Assembly (NCBI GenBank): GCA_002319965.1
Contig: DCJQ01000023.1
Location: 1 to 22,800, forward strand
Reading direction: 5' to 3'
DNA from: Megasphaera sp. UBA1696
GTDB taxonomy: Bacteria > Bacillota > Negativicutes > Veillonellales > Megasphaeraceae
DNA length: 22,800 bases
Below the pieces are notes generated by a model. That model was given only the letters and a program-made list of their open reading frames with translations. It made no database searches and was not told where the DNA came from. This document shows, piece by piece, positions 1 through 8,194 of this stretch (position 1 is the stretch's first letter; every line of letters starts with the position of its first letter). A program made the translations under genes and the position numbers.

Positions 1-17
1 CATGCCTATTCGGCGCC

Positions 18-56
18 AAAAAAAAGTGCCTTATCCCCAAAGGATAAAGCACTTTT
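18..56 (-). terminator. Rho-independent terminator of the zinc-ribbon gene
   Basis: A hairpin pairs AAAAGTGC (22-29) and TTATCC (31-36) with GGATAA (42-47) and GCACTTTT (49-56), with one C/A mismatch and a five-base loop. Read on the minus strand it is followed by eight T residues (25-18). It lies 17 bases past the frameshifted stop of the upstream minus-strand gene. The symmetric A/T flanks may let it work in both directions. Confidence 0.8.
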
Positions 57-72
57 ACGATTATAGAGATAT

Positions 73-509
73 TTAAATTATTTCATGCATCTTCATTAGA
101 TCGACCGCAGGAGAAAACTTAGTTCTGCGACGTCCATGTATGCCGTATCTGTACGGTTTCGTACCCGGACGAAGTATAGTCAGACTCGCTTTAACGTACC
201 ATATACTTCACTATTGTCCGCTGCCATGACCATTTGATTTCCCGGTTTCCCTATAATTTGAAATGCCGGTTTGCCGTCCACATAGCCAACCGTAATGACA
301 TCATTCTTAGGGCTCATTTCTACCTGTAAAACACCGTTATTATCGTATAACTGATTTCCTACGACTTTCCCTAAGGGCATTCCCGTCGGATCTTCAATCA
401 TGGTCGCATGGGAAGTGATGTCATAATGGTATTGTCCGATAGGCAGATTGCCGTCGGCTGCCAATATGTTTCCCTCTTTAAAGGTCATGGAAGCCGTGCC
501 GTCCGCCGT
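73..509 (-). pseudogene. C-terminal remnant of the interrupted zinc-ribbon membrane protein gene
   Basis: This stretch continues the upstream 510-residue frame after an in-frame TAG (512-510). Codons 509-489 read TADGTAS, then an ATG at 488 opens 102 codons (488-180) rich in G, D, N and V, such as GKVVGNQLYDNNG and GYVDGKPAFQIIGKPGN, suggesting a soluble beta-rich domain. It ends at a TGA (182-180). Just before that stop, a -1 shift gives a longer, more protein-like tail including TILRPGTKPYRYGIHGRRRT and FSPAVDLMKMHEII, ending at TAA (75-73) just before the terminator. I read this as the original C-terminus, cut off by a one-base indel between about 185 and 210. No good ribosome binding site precedes the ATG at 488, so independent translation is doubtful. 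Function unknown. Confidence 0.6.
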
Positions 510-2042
510 CTAGAACATGATGCCCTGGCCGTCAGTCGGCAAATATTGTACCATGGAATTGGGATCCATCAAAAATCCGGCCTGGTGAAATTGAGGGAGC
601 GAAGCCTCCATAAAGGAAGGCATATCTGGAAAGGCAGCTATACTTTCCGCTAAGGGTTCTGCCCCGACGACAGACGAAGGATCGGCCTCCATAGGCTCGG
701 ATAAGGTTCCCGCCGTATCCTGCGGGAAGCTCGAATCGGGCGAAACGGCACCGGAAGACGGATCTCCCAAAAGATCCTGTCCCGCCGGCAAATCCACGTC
801 CGGTGAAATCGAAGGCGTTCCTGCCGAATCGACGTCCAGCCCGACATCGTAAGCAGCAGTACCTGTATCCGCAAGGCCATAGTCGAACTGGCCCCAGTCA
901 AAATTATCGACGACATGATGGACACTTAAGGCAGGAACCGTAATCAGCCCGACGAGACCTACGATAAAGAAGATGGCCGTAACCGGTACTACCGTCAATA
1001 ATCGCATGGATTCCAAGAAGGGCATGCCTTTCCGCTCCTCTTTTCTTAAAAACAGATGAATGGCCAAGGGCGGCCCAAATAGCCCCACCAAAAGAGCGAT
1101 GAATGAAATTGTAAGTAAGGACGGTTCCTGCATCAATCCGCTGATAACGATTCCAATGACGCCTGCAATCCATGATAAGACACCTATAATAAAAACAACG
1201 ACATTGACTCCGATATAGCGGAGGTATTTTCGAATGAATTTCCATTTCTTATGATTGGCCCAAATGGAAATGGCGATAAGAATCGGAAAAAATAGGCGGG
1301 AAAATTCCATTCCAAAAAATAACATAATCAAAATAGAAATAAATATCCCCAATCCTACTTTTAAAAGATAGCTGAGAACGCCTGATTTAAAAAGAATATA
1401 TATCCCTACGCAGATAGAAAACAAGGCAACCAATCCATAGATACCGCCGGCCGTATCGGCCATCGACTGAAAATGGTAGTATTCATTTTCCAAATTCGCC
1501 ATCTGCCTACTATATCCAAAACCATCAACCATATCTCCCCGAAGGGTGCCAAAAGCTAAGGAATATGTTTTCGTAAGGGCATAGTTTTTTACGAATAGAC
1601 AAATCGAAGAAAGAAGGGTCGTGACCCACATAAACACGAGAAAGGCCGTGTACCGGCTGTGATCCGTCGGAAAACGACCGCCATAATTTTCTTGTTTTGT
1701 ATTCGGATCGGGATTTATCAAACCGTGAAGGATACTTTTAGTATTTCCGGAGGCGGCCGTTTTCGTCGACTTCACCGCTCGGTCAAACAGGTCGGCTGCT
1801 TTATCTTTCGCGGCTTTCAGCGATTCATCAAGCTGAGATGTATCCCCTTTGATAATGGAAGAAAGGTTTTCTGCCTCTGACTTCGTGTCTGACGCTGCCT
1901 CTGCCTTTATATTTGACGCTGCCTTTTCCTCCTTTTTCAACGAAACCCGTTCGTCCTTGGGATTAATGGCTTTTCCGCATTTAGAACAAAATCTGGCGCC
2001 TTCCACCAGCTTTGCTCCGCAAAATCTGCAAAACATCCGCAT
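510..2042 (-). CDS. Zinc-ribbon multi-pass membrane protein, C-terminally truncated
   Basis: This is a 510-residue protein of unknown function. Residues 5-22 form a zinc ribbon, CRFCG then ten residues to CSKCGK (C5, C8, C19, C22). A charged, Lys/Glu/Ala-rich linker runs to about residue 110. Then come about seven hydrophobic segments, roughly residues 130-390, for example YTAFLVFMWVTTLLSSICLF and NVVVFIIGVLSWIAGVIGIV. The tail is Pro/Ser/Asp-rich and presumably soluble. The ATG at 2042 has a GAGGAG ribosome binding site about five bases upstream. The frame ends at TAG (512-510), but the same frame continues with clearly protein-like sequence, so the normal product was probably about 655 residues. 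It is more AT-rich than its neighbours and monocistronic. Zinc-ribbon plus membrane-domain proteins are common in Firmicutes and mostly uncharacterised; I cannot assign a role. Confidence 0.75.
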   Translation of the reverse strand: MRMFCRFCGAKLVEGARFCSKCGKAINPKDERVSLKKEEKAASNIKAEAASDTKSEAENLSSIIKGDTSQLDESLKAAKDKAADLFDRAVKSTKTAASGNTKSILHGLINPDPNTKQENYGGRFPTDHSRYTAFLVFMWVTTLLSSICLFVKNYALTKTYSLAFGTLRGDMVDGFGYSRQMANLENEYYHFQSMADTAGGIYGLVALFSICVGIYILFKSGVLSYLLKVGLGIFISILIMLFFGMEFSRLFFPILIAISIWANHKKWKFIRKYLRYIGVNVVVFIIGVLSWIAGVIGIVISGLMQEPSLLTISFIALLVGLFGPPLAIHLFLRKEERKGMPFLESMRLLTVVPVTAIFFIVGLVGLITVPALSVHHVVDNFDWGQFDYGLADTGTAAYDVGLDVDSAGTPSISPDVDLPAGQDLLGDPSSGAVSPDSSFPQDTAGTLSEPMEADPSSVVGAEPLAESIAAFPDMPSFMEASLPQFHQAGFLMDPNSMVQYLPTDGQGIMF

Positions 2043-2097
2043 CTACTCCTCTCTTATTTTTCATCAATATACAAGATATGCAGTTCTATCCCCTCTC

Positions 2098-2127
2098 ATT
2101 CTATATATTTTGTGTTTATTTTGTCAA
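2098..2127 (-). promoter_or_regulatory. Sigma-70-type promoter of the zinc-ribbon gene
   Basis: On the minus strand, a consensus -35 TTGACA (2127-2122) is followed after 18 bases by TAGAAT (2103-2098), five of six matches to TATAAT. The start codon is about 50 bases downstream. The surrounding 2043-2270 is strongly AT-rich and holds no gene. Confidence 0.6.
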
Positions 2128-2270
2128 ATATATCAATAATGTAAACATTCATAACACTTATAAATCTTAGTTTTTTTCATCTTAAAATTATAAAACGACG
2201 GATAAATAAGTATAAAGTAAACGGTTTTTTACGTTATATATTCATAAGATTAATATGTATTTCAGTATAA

Positions 2271-2308
2271 CAAAAAACGTCTTGTGAACCGACTATGTTC
2301 ACAAGACG
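2271..2308 (-). terminator. Rho-independent terminator of pyrK-pyrD
   Basis: A perfect 12-bp stem, CGTCTTGTGAAC (2278-2289) with GTTCACAAGACG (2297-2308), has a seven-base loop. On the minus strand it is followed by TTTTTTG. It starts about 20 bases after the pyrD stop, so it ends the pyrimidine operon. Confidence 0.9.
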
Positions 2309-2326
2309 CTAATGTATACTCTTTTT

Positions 2327-3244
2327 TTATGCTTCTAATTGACCGACGATGTCGCTGATATGGGCAATGCCCTGGTCTTTGCAGTATTGGTCGAGGCCTT
2401 CGGCAACGGTTTCGACGGCTCGGGGGTCGACGAAGTTATGGGCACCGACGGCGACGGTGCTGGCACCGGCCAGCATGAATTCTACGGCATCCTGCCAAGT
2501 CACGATACCACCGAGACCCAGGATAGGAATAGATACAGCCTTCGAAGCCTGCCAGACCATGCGCAGGGCAATAGGCTTTATGGCAGGACCCGACAATCCG
2601 CCGGTGATGTTGCCCAAAATGGGACGTCGCGTCGTGATGTCGATGGCCATGCCGGTCAGGGTGTTGATGAGAGAAATGGCATCGGCACCGGCCGCTTCGA
2701 CAGCCTTGGCCATGGTCGTAATGTCCGTAACGTTGGGCGATAATTTGACGATGACCGGCTTTTTCGTGTTGTCCTTGACACTGCGCGTAACGGCGGCAGC
2801 CGCTTCGGGCTGGGTACCGAAGACGATGCCCCCTTCTTTGACGTTCGGGCAGGAAATATTGACTTCAAGGCCTGCGACGCCGTCGACGTCGAGGTCAGCC
2901 GCGATTTGTCCGTATTCTTCGACACTGCCGGCGGAAACATTGACGATAAGCGGCGTCGTACAAGCCGCATGTACTTTAGGCAGGATATCCCGTTTAAAGG
3001 CGTCGACGCCGGGGTTTTCCAGGCCGATGCAGTTGAGCATGCCTGCCGGCGTTTCGGCGACGCGGACACCGGGGTTGCCCGGCCGCGGCAAGGGCGTAAT
3101 GCCCTTGGAGATGATGGCCCCGACGGCGTCGAGGTCGAGAAAATCACTGTATTCAATGCCGAATCCGAAGGTTCCCGACGCCCCCATGACGGGCGTTTTC
3201 ATCGAGATGCCGGCGAATTCGACGGCAATCCGTTCACTGATCAT
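2327..3244 (-). CDS. pyrD: Dihydroorotate dehydrogenase, catalytic subunit (class 1B, NAD-dependent)
   Basis: It oxidises dihydroorotate to orotate in UMP synthesis, passing electrons through FMN to PyrK. The 305-residue protein has the usual family length. Visible motifs are GASGTFGFGIEY (about 21-32), SKGITPLPRPGNPGVRVAET (46-65, loop near FMN and substrate), NCIGLENPG (71-79), NISCPNVKEGG (129-139) with the class 1B active-site Cys132, KLSPNVTD, INTLTGMAIDI and the phosphate-binding GLGGIVTWQDAVEFMLAGAS. Class 1A and class 2 enzymes differ at the active-site residue. The ATG at 3244 is preferred over the TTG at 3247, because AAAGGAGGT lies six bases before the ATG but only three before the TTG. 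The ATG shares a base with the pyrK TGA (TGATG), so the two are translationally coupled, as expected for a 2:2 complex. Confidence 0.96.
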   Translation of the reverse strand: MISERIAVEFAGISMKTPVMGASGTFGFGIEYSDFLDLDAVGAIISKGITPLPRPGNPGVRVAETPAGMLNCIGLENPGVDAFKRDILPKVHAACTTPLIVNVSAGSVEEYGQIAADLDVDGVAGLEVNISCPNVKEGGIVFGTQPEAAAAVTRSVKDNTKKPVIVKLSPNVTDITTMAKAVEAAGADAISLINTLTGMAIDITTRRPILGNITGGLSGPAIKPIALRMVWQASKAVSIPILGLGGIVTWQDAVEFMLAGASTVAVGAHNFVDPRAVETVAEGLDQYCKDQGIAHISDIVGQLEA

Positions 3245-4005
3245 CAAAAGACCTCCTTTGCCGAAAAGACAGGGCCGTCGGTGCAGACTTTATAGCGCTT
3301 GCCGTCCCGCTTGCTTTCAAAGGTACAGCCCAGGCAGACGCCGATGCCGCAGGCCATCCGCTTTTCCATAGAGACTTCACAGTCGATGCCGGCTTTAGCT
3401 GATGCTTCGGCAATGGTCTTCATCATCATCGTCGGACCGCAGACCGATACGCGGTCGATGGCGTGCTGCGAAAAAATCGTCGGCAGGGCATCGACGGCAA
3501 AGCCTTTGATGCCCTTCGAGCCGTCATCGGTAGTGACGTAAATTTCTTCGGCGTAGGGTTCAAAAAATTCAGTCCAAAACGTTTCCGCTGCCGTCTTGCC
3601 GGCGACGAGCACGATGGGATGATCAAGCTGTTTCGCCAAGAAGATGAGCGGCGCAAGGCCCACACCGCCGCCGGCGAGGAGGACTTTCCCCGGCGTCGTC
3701 GTAAAGATGCCGTCCCCTAAGGGGCCTTCGACGTTCAGTACGTCGCCGGGACGGAGATCCTTCATTTCTTCCGTGCCGATACCGACTAATCGGTAAATAA
3801 TGGTCACCGTTCCCGCATCAACATCGGCGTCGACGATGCCGAAAGGACGGCGCAAAAAGGTCTGTCCCCCATCGCGGTGGACGTTGACAAACTGGCCGGC
3901 CTTGGCTTCTCTCGCCGTCTTCGGCGCCTTGAAGACCATTTTCCAGACTTCCGGAATGATGGCTGTGTTTTCGACGATGGTCGCCATTTCCACAAATTTT
4001 TTCAC
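3244..4005 (-). CDS. pyrK: Dihydroorotate dehydrogenase electron transfer subunit (FAD, 2Fe-2S)
   Basis: It carries electrons from PyrD to NAD+ through FAD and a [2Fe-2S] cluster. Motifs in order: FLRRPFGIVDAD (FAD-binding RRP motif), LLAGGGVGLAPLIFLAKQL (nucleotide-binding), VCGPTMMMK, and a C-terminal cluster motif ACGIGVCLGC plus a distal Cys (C219, C224, C227 and C241 numbered from the chosen start). The start is uncertain. The frame is open to an ATG at 4026 with no ribosome binding site; a GTG at 4005 has AGGAAGG about 11 bases upstream; an ATG at 3987 also exists. I chose the GTG, giving 253 residues. The gene is first in the pyrK-pyrD pair. Its promoter is not clear: a TATAGT lies at 4147-4142 with no convincing -35. 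Confidence 0.93.
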   Translation of the reverse strand: MKKFVEMATIVENTAIIPEVWKMVFKAPKTAREAKAGQFVNVHRDGGQTFLRRPFGIVDADVDAGTVTIIYRLVGIGTEEMKDLRPGDVLNVEGPLGDGIFTTTPGKVLLAGGGVGLAPLIFLAKQLDHPIVLVAGKTAAETFWTEFFEPYAEEIYVTTDDGSKGIKGFAVDALPTIFSQHAIDRVSVCGPTMMMKTIAEASAKAGIDCEVSMEKRMACGIGVCLGCTFESKRDGKRYKVCTDGPVFSAKEVF

Positions 4006-4130
4006 CCTCTGATCATCCTTCCTCATTTCTATATAGCGATTCTATTATTCCACAAATCGCTCAAAAAGTCCACATCTGAGTTGACGCCTTTTAGATTTCT
4101 TCACCCTATTCTTGACGCCATTCCATAGTC

Positions 4131-4328
4131 CGGATATACTTACTATACTAGGAACCATGTTCTGCTGTTGAACAGCAGGCAAGCCTTCGCGGCTTGCTAT
4201 CCTCTGTACGTCACTTGTGGCGTATTGGATGGGCATGGGGCCTTTTTTATGCCCTGAAGCAAAACCTGACGTGCTGTATCGGCCGGAGTTTCTCCTTCTG
4301 CTGCATTTCCGGAAGTCAGGTATCACCT
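4131..4328. other. Palindrome-rich intergenic region upstream of pyrK (leader RNA or repeat element)
   Basis: No credible gene occupies 4027-4528. This part holds a run of inverted repeats: CTGCTGTT/AACAGCAG (4162-4169, 4171-4178), GCAAGCC/GGCTTGC (4179-4185, 4191-4197), GGGCAT/ATGCCC (4231-4236, 4249-4254), CCTGAC/GTCAGG (4265-4270, 4315-4320) enclosing CCGGA/TCCGG (4283-4287, 4308-4312), and AGGT/ACCT (4318-4321, 4325-4328). The octamer TTGACGCC or TTGACGCC-like sequence recurs near 4081, 4112 and 4370. It could be a structured pyrK leader or a dispersed intergenic repeat. I do not see the PyrR-binding consensus. The rest of 4027-4528 holds only the terminator at 4405-4464. Confidence 0.4.
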
Positions 4329-4404
4329 TTTTCGCCATCCCTTGTAAAGCCGCTCGGAAGGCATCATTGACGCCACAACAACGAGGTTGATATACGGATA
4401 ATAT

Positions 4405-4464
4405 AAAAGGACGTCCCCTCATTTTGCATATCCTGATGCGGTATGCGGCAGGGGACGTCTTTTT
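4405..4464 (-). terminator. Terminator of the gluconate operon, possibly bidirectional
   Basis: A long hairpin pairs AAAAGGACGTCCCCT (4405-4419) with AGGGGACGTCTTTT (4450-4463), with one base bulged or wobble-paired. A nested GCATA/TATGC stem (4426-4430, 4441-4445 region) lies in the loop. T-runs flank it on both strands, so it can end rpiR transcription and block reading from the other side. It separates the gnt operon from pyrK-pyrD. Confidence 0.75.
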
Positions 4465-4528
4465 ATGGTTCAACGCATCCATCGTAACGCCGCCCATCGA
4501 GCTGCACACGGATTTCAGGCACCTGCTG

Positions 4529-5386
4529 TCAAAATTGCCGCTTCTTGCCGATTTCTTTGCGCATCTTTTCCATATTGCCCCGGAATACGCTTCTTTCCTG
4601 CATGGCAATCCGTGTATAAAGGACGTCGCCAATGGCCATGTGGATCAAGCGCGAGGCGCCGGCTTCCGACGTGTACTGAACTTCGCGGCCCATGCCGCAG
4701 AGGCAGATATCGGCTTCTTCCGCCAGGAGCGACCGTCCGTGGCTGGTAATGACGATGATGCCGGCACCGGCCTTCTTGGCCGCCCGAACGGACTGGAGGA
4801 GCTCCTTGGTAGCCCCGCTGTGAGAGACGGCAATGACGACGTCCCCTTCTGTCATCAAGGCCGCTTCTGTGACCTGCATATGGGAATCGGATTCGGCCCG
4901 GATGGCCAGGCCCAGGCGCAAAAACCGGGTCTCCATATCGGCACAGACCGTGGCCGAATTGCCAAAGCCAAAGACATAGACTCTGTTGGCCACCAAAATC
5001 ATGGCCGCCGCCCGGTCGAGGGCTTCGTAATCGAGGAGGCTCAGCGTGTCCTGGAGGCCTTCGGCGATGTTGGCAAAGATCTTGGAGGCTACGTCGCGGC
5101 CGCCGTCGCCGGACGCAATATCGTGAAAATCTTTTTGCGGCGCTGTCGACAGCCCTGCGGCCAGCATCACTTTCAATTCTTTCAGGCCGCTGCAGCCTAA
5201 TTTCTTACAAAACCGTGAAATGGTGATTTCTGAACTTTCCGTCTGCGCCGCCAAGTCGGCTACGGTCTGTTCCATGACGACGCCGGCGTGATTGGCAATA
5301 TAATCGGCAATACGGCGCTCTGACTTAGTCAGACCGCCGTATACACTGCGCAGGACGGGAAATCGCTGGATGTTTGCTTCTTCCAT
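4529..5386 (-). CDS. RpiR-family (HTH plus SIS domain) transcriptional regulator
   Basis: The 285-residue protein has the RpiR architecture. An N-terminal HTH_6 domain (about 1-78) contains LTKSERRIADYI, TVADLAAQTESSEITISRFC and KKLGCSGLKELK. A sugar-phosphate isomerase-like SIS domain (about 120-260) contains VYVFGFGNSATVCADMETRF and VVIAVSHSGATKELLQSVRA, where the SHSG loop binds a phosphosugar. Such regulators bind sugar phosphates and control the adjacent catabolic operon. It is the last gene of gntK-gnd-gntP-rpiR, 35 bases after gntP, so 6-phosphogluconate or gluconate is a plausible effector (inference). The ATG at 5386 has TAGGAGAG upstream. Whether it represses or activates cannot be told from sequence. 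Confidence 0.92.
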   Translation of the reverse strand: MEEANIQRFPVLRSVYGGLTKSERRIADYIANHAGVVMEQTVADLAAQTESSEITISRFCKKLGCSGLKELKVMLAAGLSTAPQKDFHDIASGDGGRDVASKIFANIAEGLQDTLSLLDYEALDRAAAMILVANRVYVFGFGNSATVCADMETRFLRLGLAIRAESDSHMQVTEAALMTEGDVVIAVSHSGATKELLQSVRAAKKAGAGIIVITSHGRSLLAEEADICLCGMGREVQYTSEAGASRLIHMAIGDVLYTRIAMQERSVFRGNMEKMRKEIGKKRQF

Positions 5387-5421
5387 AAGATTCTCTCCTA
5401 CTCATTATTTACTTTCTTATT

Positions 5422-6741
5422 TTACCCTACAAATACGTTTAAGACAAGGACGCCGATGAGGCCCATGACGGCGATGATCGTTTCCAAGGCGCACCACGTG
5501 CGGACCGTTTCTTTGATGGTCAGTCCGAAAAATTCTTTGAATAACCAAAAACCGGGATCATTGGGCGGGCTGAAGATGAGCGACCCGGCACCGGTTGCCA
5601 GAACCATCAATTCCGGGTTGGCCCCGGTAACGACGGCAATGGGAGCTGCAATCCCGCCGGCCGTGAGGGCTGCGACGGTAGCCGAACCGCAGGCCGTGCG
5701 GATGACGGCAGCTACCAGCCAGGCCAAAAAGAGGGGTGAGAGGTCGGAGTTGGCCACCAGTTCCCCGATATAGGTGCCAAGGCCGCTGTCGATGAGGACC
5801 TGCTTCAAGGCACCGCCGCCGCCGACGATGAGTAAAATCATGGCAATGGCCAGGACCGCATCTTGGACGGTCTTCATGACGTCTTCCATAGACTTGCCGC
5901 GGCCGATGCCGAAGGTATAAATGGCGATGGCCACCGAAATGGTCAGAGCAATATCAGGCTGGCCGAAGAAGGTCAGGACGTGACGCAGGGGCAAATCGGC
6001 ATCCATGGTCAATTTAGAGATAGCAGACGCAGCCATGAGGATGACCGGAACGAGGGCCGTGAAGACGGAGATGCCGAAGCTTGGCATTTCGTCATCCTTA
6101 AAGATTTTCGGATTGTACATGCCCTTAGGGATCTCCGGATTGATGTCCTTGGTCAAGTTGCAATACAAGGGGCCGGCGACGATGGCCGTCGGAATGGCGA
6201 TGACGGCGCCGTATAATAATGTCGTGCCGATATCGGCATTATAGATGATGGAAATCGCCGTCGGACCGGGATGAGGCGGCAGGAAGCCGTGCGTGACCGA
6301 CAAGGCCGCTGCCATGGGGATACCGACTTCAAGGAGCGGAATCTTGGCTTCGGCGGCAATGGTGAATACCAAGGGAATGAGGAGGACGAAGCCGATTTCA
6401 TAGAACAAGGCGATGCCGACGATGAAGCCCGTCAGGCAGACGGCCCACTTGACCTTTTCCCGTCCGAAGACGTTGATCAGCGTCGTAGCAATGCGCTGGG
6501 CACCGCCGCTTTCGGCCATGAGTTTTCCCAGCATAGCCCCGAAGGATACGACGATGGCAAGGCCGCCTAAGGTACCGCCAAGCCCTTTTTCAATGGTCGG
6601 AATCAATTGATCGATAGGCATGCCTTCGGCAAGGCCGACGATGCCGGCGACGAGGAGCAAGGCCAGAAAACTATTGAGTTTTACTTTTACAATCAGGAAA
6701 AACAGGATCAGTATGCCTACAGCAAGGATAACGAGTGGCAT
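5422..6741 (-). CDS. gntP: Gluconate permease, GntP family
   Basis: This 439-residue integral membrane protein imports gluconate, probably by proton symport. It is hydrophobic throughout with about 12-14 membrane segments, starting MPLVILAVGILILFFLIVKV. Family signatures include GLGGTLGGLAIVVSFGAMLG, ALFYEIGFVLLIPLVF, SVTHGFLPPHPGPTA with the conserved HGFLPPHPGP, and near the end SLIFSPPNDPGFWLFKEFFG. Length is normal for GntP/GntT/GntU. The ATG at 6741 has AAAGGAGGT nine bases upstream, beginning at the gnd stop codon; only 14 bases separate the genes. Between gnd and rpiR, its role in gluconate uptake is well supported. A related sugar acid remains possible. Confidence 0.95.
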   Translation of the reverse strand: MPLVILAVGILILFFLIVKVKLNSFLALLLVAGIVGLAEGMPIDQLIPTIEKGLGGTLGGLAIVVSFGAMLGKLMAESGGAQRIATTLINVFGREKVKWAVCLTGFIVGIALFYEIGFVLLIPLVFTIAAEAKIPLLEVGIPMAAALSVTHGFLPPHPGPTAISIIYNADIGTTLLYGAVIAIPTAIVAGPLYCNLTKDINPEIPKGMYNPKIFKDDEMPSFGISVFTALVPVILMAASAISKLTMDADLPLRHVLTFFGQPDIALTISVAIAIYTFGIGRGKSMEDVMKTVQDAVLAIAMILLIVGGGGALKQVLIDSGLGTYIGELVANSDLSPLFLAWLVAAVIRTACGSATVAALTAGGIAAPIAVVTGANPELMVLATGAGSLIFSPPNDPGFWLFKEFFGLTIKETVRTWCALETIIAVMGLIGVLVLNVFVG

Positions 6742-6755
6742 GGTATAAACCTCCT

Positions 6756-8168
6756 TTATTTCGTGTAATGTTCGTGCCAGTGATGATGGAAGGTCCCTTC
6801 TTTATCGACACGCTGGAAGGTATGGGCCCCGAAATAATCGCGCAGGGCCTGAATGAGGTTGGCCCCAACTTGCGGGCTGCTGTAAGCATCGACATACTGA
6901 AGGGCCGCTGAGAAAGCCGGAATGGGAAGTCCCTGGCTGACGGCAAGGCCGATGATGCGGCGCAGGGCTCCTTGGTTGTCATTGATTTTTTTGAGGAAGA
7001 AATCGTCGAACAAGAGGTTGTCAAGATCGGGATCCTTGCCATAGGCTTCGGTGATCTTGGTCAAAAATTCGGCCTGGATGATGCAGCCGGCCCGGAAAAT
7101 CGACGCAATAGCCCCGTAATCGAGGTGCCAGTCATACGTTTCCGAAGCGCTCTTATAGAGGGAGAAGCCTTGGGCGTAGGCAACGATTTTAGCTGCGTAC
7201 AGGCTCTGGCGGACGGCTTCGACGAAGTCATCTCCGCTTTGGTTCGTGATTTCAGGCCGTATGACAACCTGCTGTGCCTTGGGGCGGCTCAGCGCATGGG
7301 ACATGACCCGGGCGTTGCAGGCGGCCGTAATCATGGAGATGTCGACGCCTTGTTTCATCGATTCGATGCTGGTCCAGCGACCGGTACCCTTCTGGCCGGC
7401 AGCGTCGGCAATCTTGTCGAGGACCTGGCCGCCGTCTTCATCGTCTTCGGCGAAGATATCGGCAGCGATGCCGATGAGGAAGCTCTTCAGTTCCCCTTGG
7501 TTCCATTCATGGAAAATCTTAGAAATGGCTGCATTGTCGTAGCCACCGACGTATTTGAGCAATAAATAGGCTTCGGCAATGAGCTGCATGTCGGCATATT
7601 CAATGCCGTTGTGGACCATCTTGACGTAGTGGCCGGCGCCGTCAGAACCGATATAGGTGCAGCAGGGCTTGCCGTCCGAAGCTTTGGCGGCAATGGCTTC
7701 ATAAATGGGCTGGATTTCAGCGTACGTTTCTTTATTACCGCCGGGCATGATAGCCGGGCCGCGGCGAGCCCCCGTTTCCCCGCCGGAAATACCCATGCCG
7801 TAGAAGTGGATGCCCGCTTCTTTACAGCGTTCACAGCGGCGCTGCGTATCGCCGAAGTAAGAGTTTCCCCCATCGATGATGATGTCTCCTTCATCGAGGC
7901 GAGAGAGGAGCTGATCGATCATGCTGTCGACAGGCGCTCCGGCCATGATCATGAGCATGATTTTGCGCGGCCGTTTGAGGGAGGCTAAGAATTCATCGAG
8001 TTCCAAAAAGCCGTGGATCTTATCATGAGGCCGTTCTTTCAGGAATTTTTCCGTCAAATCCGGCGTATAGTTGTAGACAGCGACGTCATAACCGTGGTCG
8101 GCCATGTTAAGGGCCAGGTTGCTGCCCATAACAGCCATGCCGACGACGCCAATATCATGAAGCATCAT
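6756..8168 (-). CDS. gnd: 6-phosphogluconate dehydrogenase, decarboxylating
   Basis: It oxidises and decarboxylates 6-phosphogluconate to ribulose 5-phosphate. At 470 residues it has the long-form length. An N-terminal Rossmann domain shows GVVGMAVMGSNLALNMADHG, with NADP-typical YNYTPD after the second strand. GGNSYFGDTQRR (100-111), GMGISGGETGARRGPAIMPG (124-143) and HYVKMVHNGIEY (180-191) carry the catalytic Lys183 and nearby His187, Asn188 and Glu190. The all-helical C-terminal domain contains GQKGTGRWTSIESMKQGVDI and ends in the usual FHHHWHEHYTK. Two ATGs occur in tandem (8168 and 8165); AGGGGATG lies just upstream. It follows gntK by 26 bases and precedes gntP by 14. The operon therefore runs gluconate into the oxidative pentose phosphate route. 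Confidence 0.97.
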   Translation of the reverse strand: MMLHDIGVVGMAVMGSNLALNMADHGYDVAVYNYTPDLTEKFLKERPHDKIHGFLELDEFLASLKRPRKIMLMIMAGAPVDSMIDQLLSRLDEGDIIIDGGNSYFGDTQRRCERCKEAGIHFYGMGISGGETGARRGPAIMPGGNKETYAEIQPIYEAIAAKASDGKPCCTYIGSDGAGHYVKMVHNGIEYADMQLIAEAYLLLKYVGGYDNAAISKIFHEWNQGELKSFLIGIAADIFAEDDEDGGQVLDKIADAAGQKGTGRWTSIESMKQGVDISMITAACNARVMSHALSRPKAQQVVIRPEITNQSGDDFVEAVRQSLYAAKIVAYAQGFSLYKSASETYDWHLDYGAIASIFRAGCIIQAEFLTKITEAYGKDPDLDNLLFDDFFLKKINDNQGALRRIIGLAVSQGLPIPAFSAALQYVDAYSSPQVGANLIQALRDYFGAHTFQRVDKEGTFHHHWHEHYTK

Positions 8169-8194
8169 AAGTACATCCCCTTTTCTGCTGAAAA

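Noticed and set aside
180..215. Programmed -1 frameshift at the end of the zinc-ribbon gene (GTTAAAG).
   Set aside because: The heptamer does not fit X XXY YYZ in the P-site, and the gene already has an upstream in-frame TAG. Decay or an indel error explains both.
2349..3371. 340-codon open frame on the plus strand.
   Set aside because: It is antisense to pyrD and the end of pyrK, which have clear family motifs, and has no ribosome binding site. It arises from GC-biased codon use.
4045..4632. 195-codon minus-strand frame across the pyrK-rpiR gap.
   Set aside because: It starts inside rpiR in another frame, crosses a strong terminator, has no ribosome binding site and has unusual composition. 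The sequence is better explained as a palindrome-rich non-coding block.
4424..5200. 258-codon plus-strand frame.
   Set aside because: It is antisense to the RpiR-family gene, which has full domain signatures.
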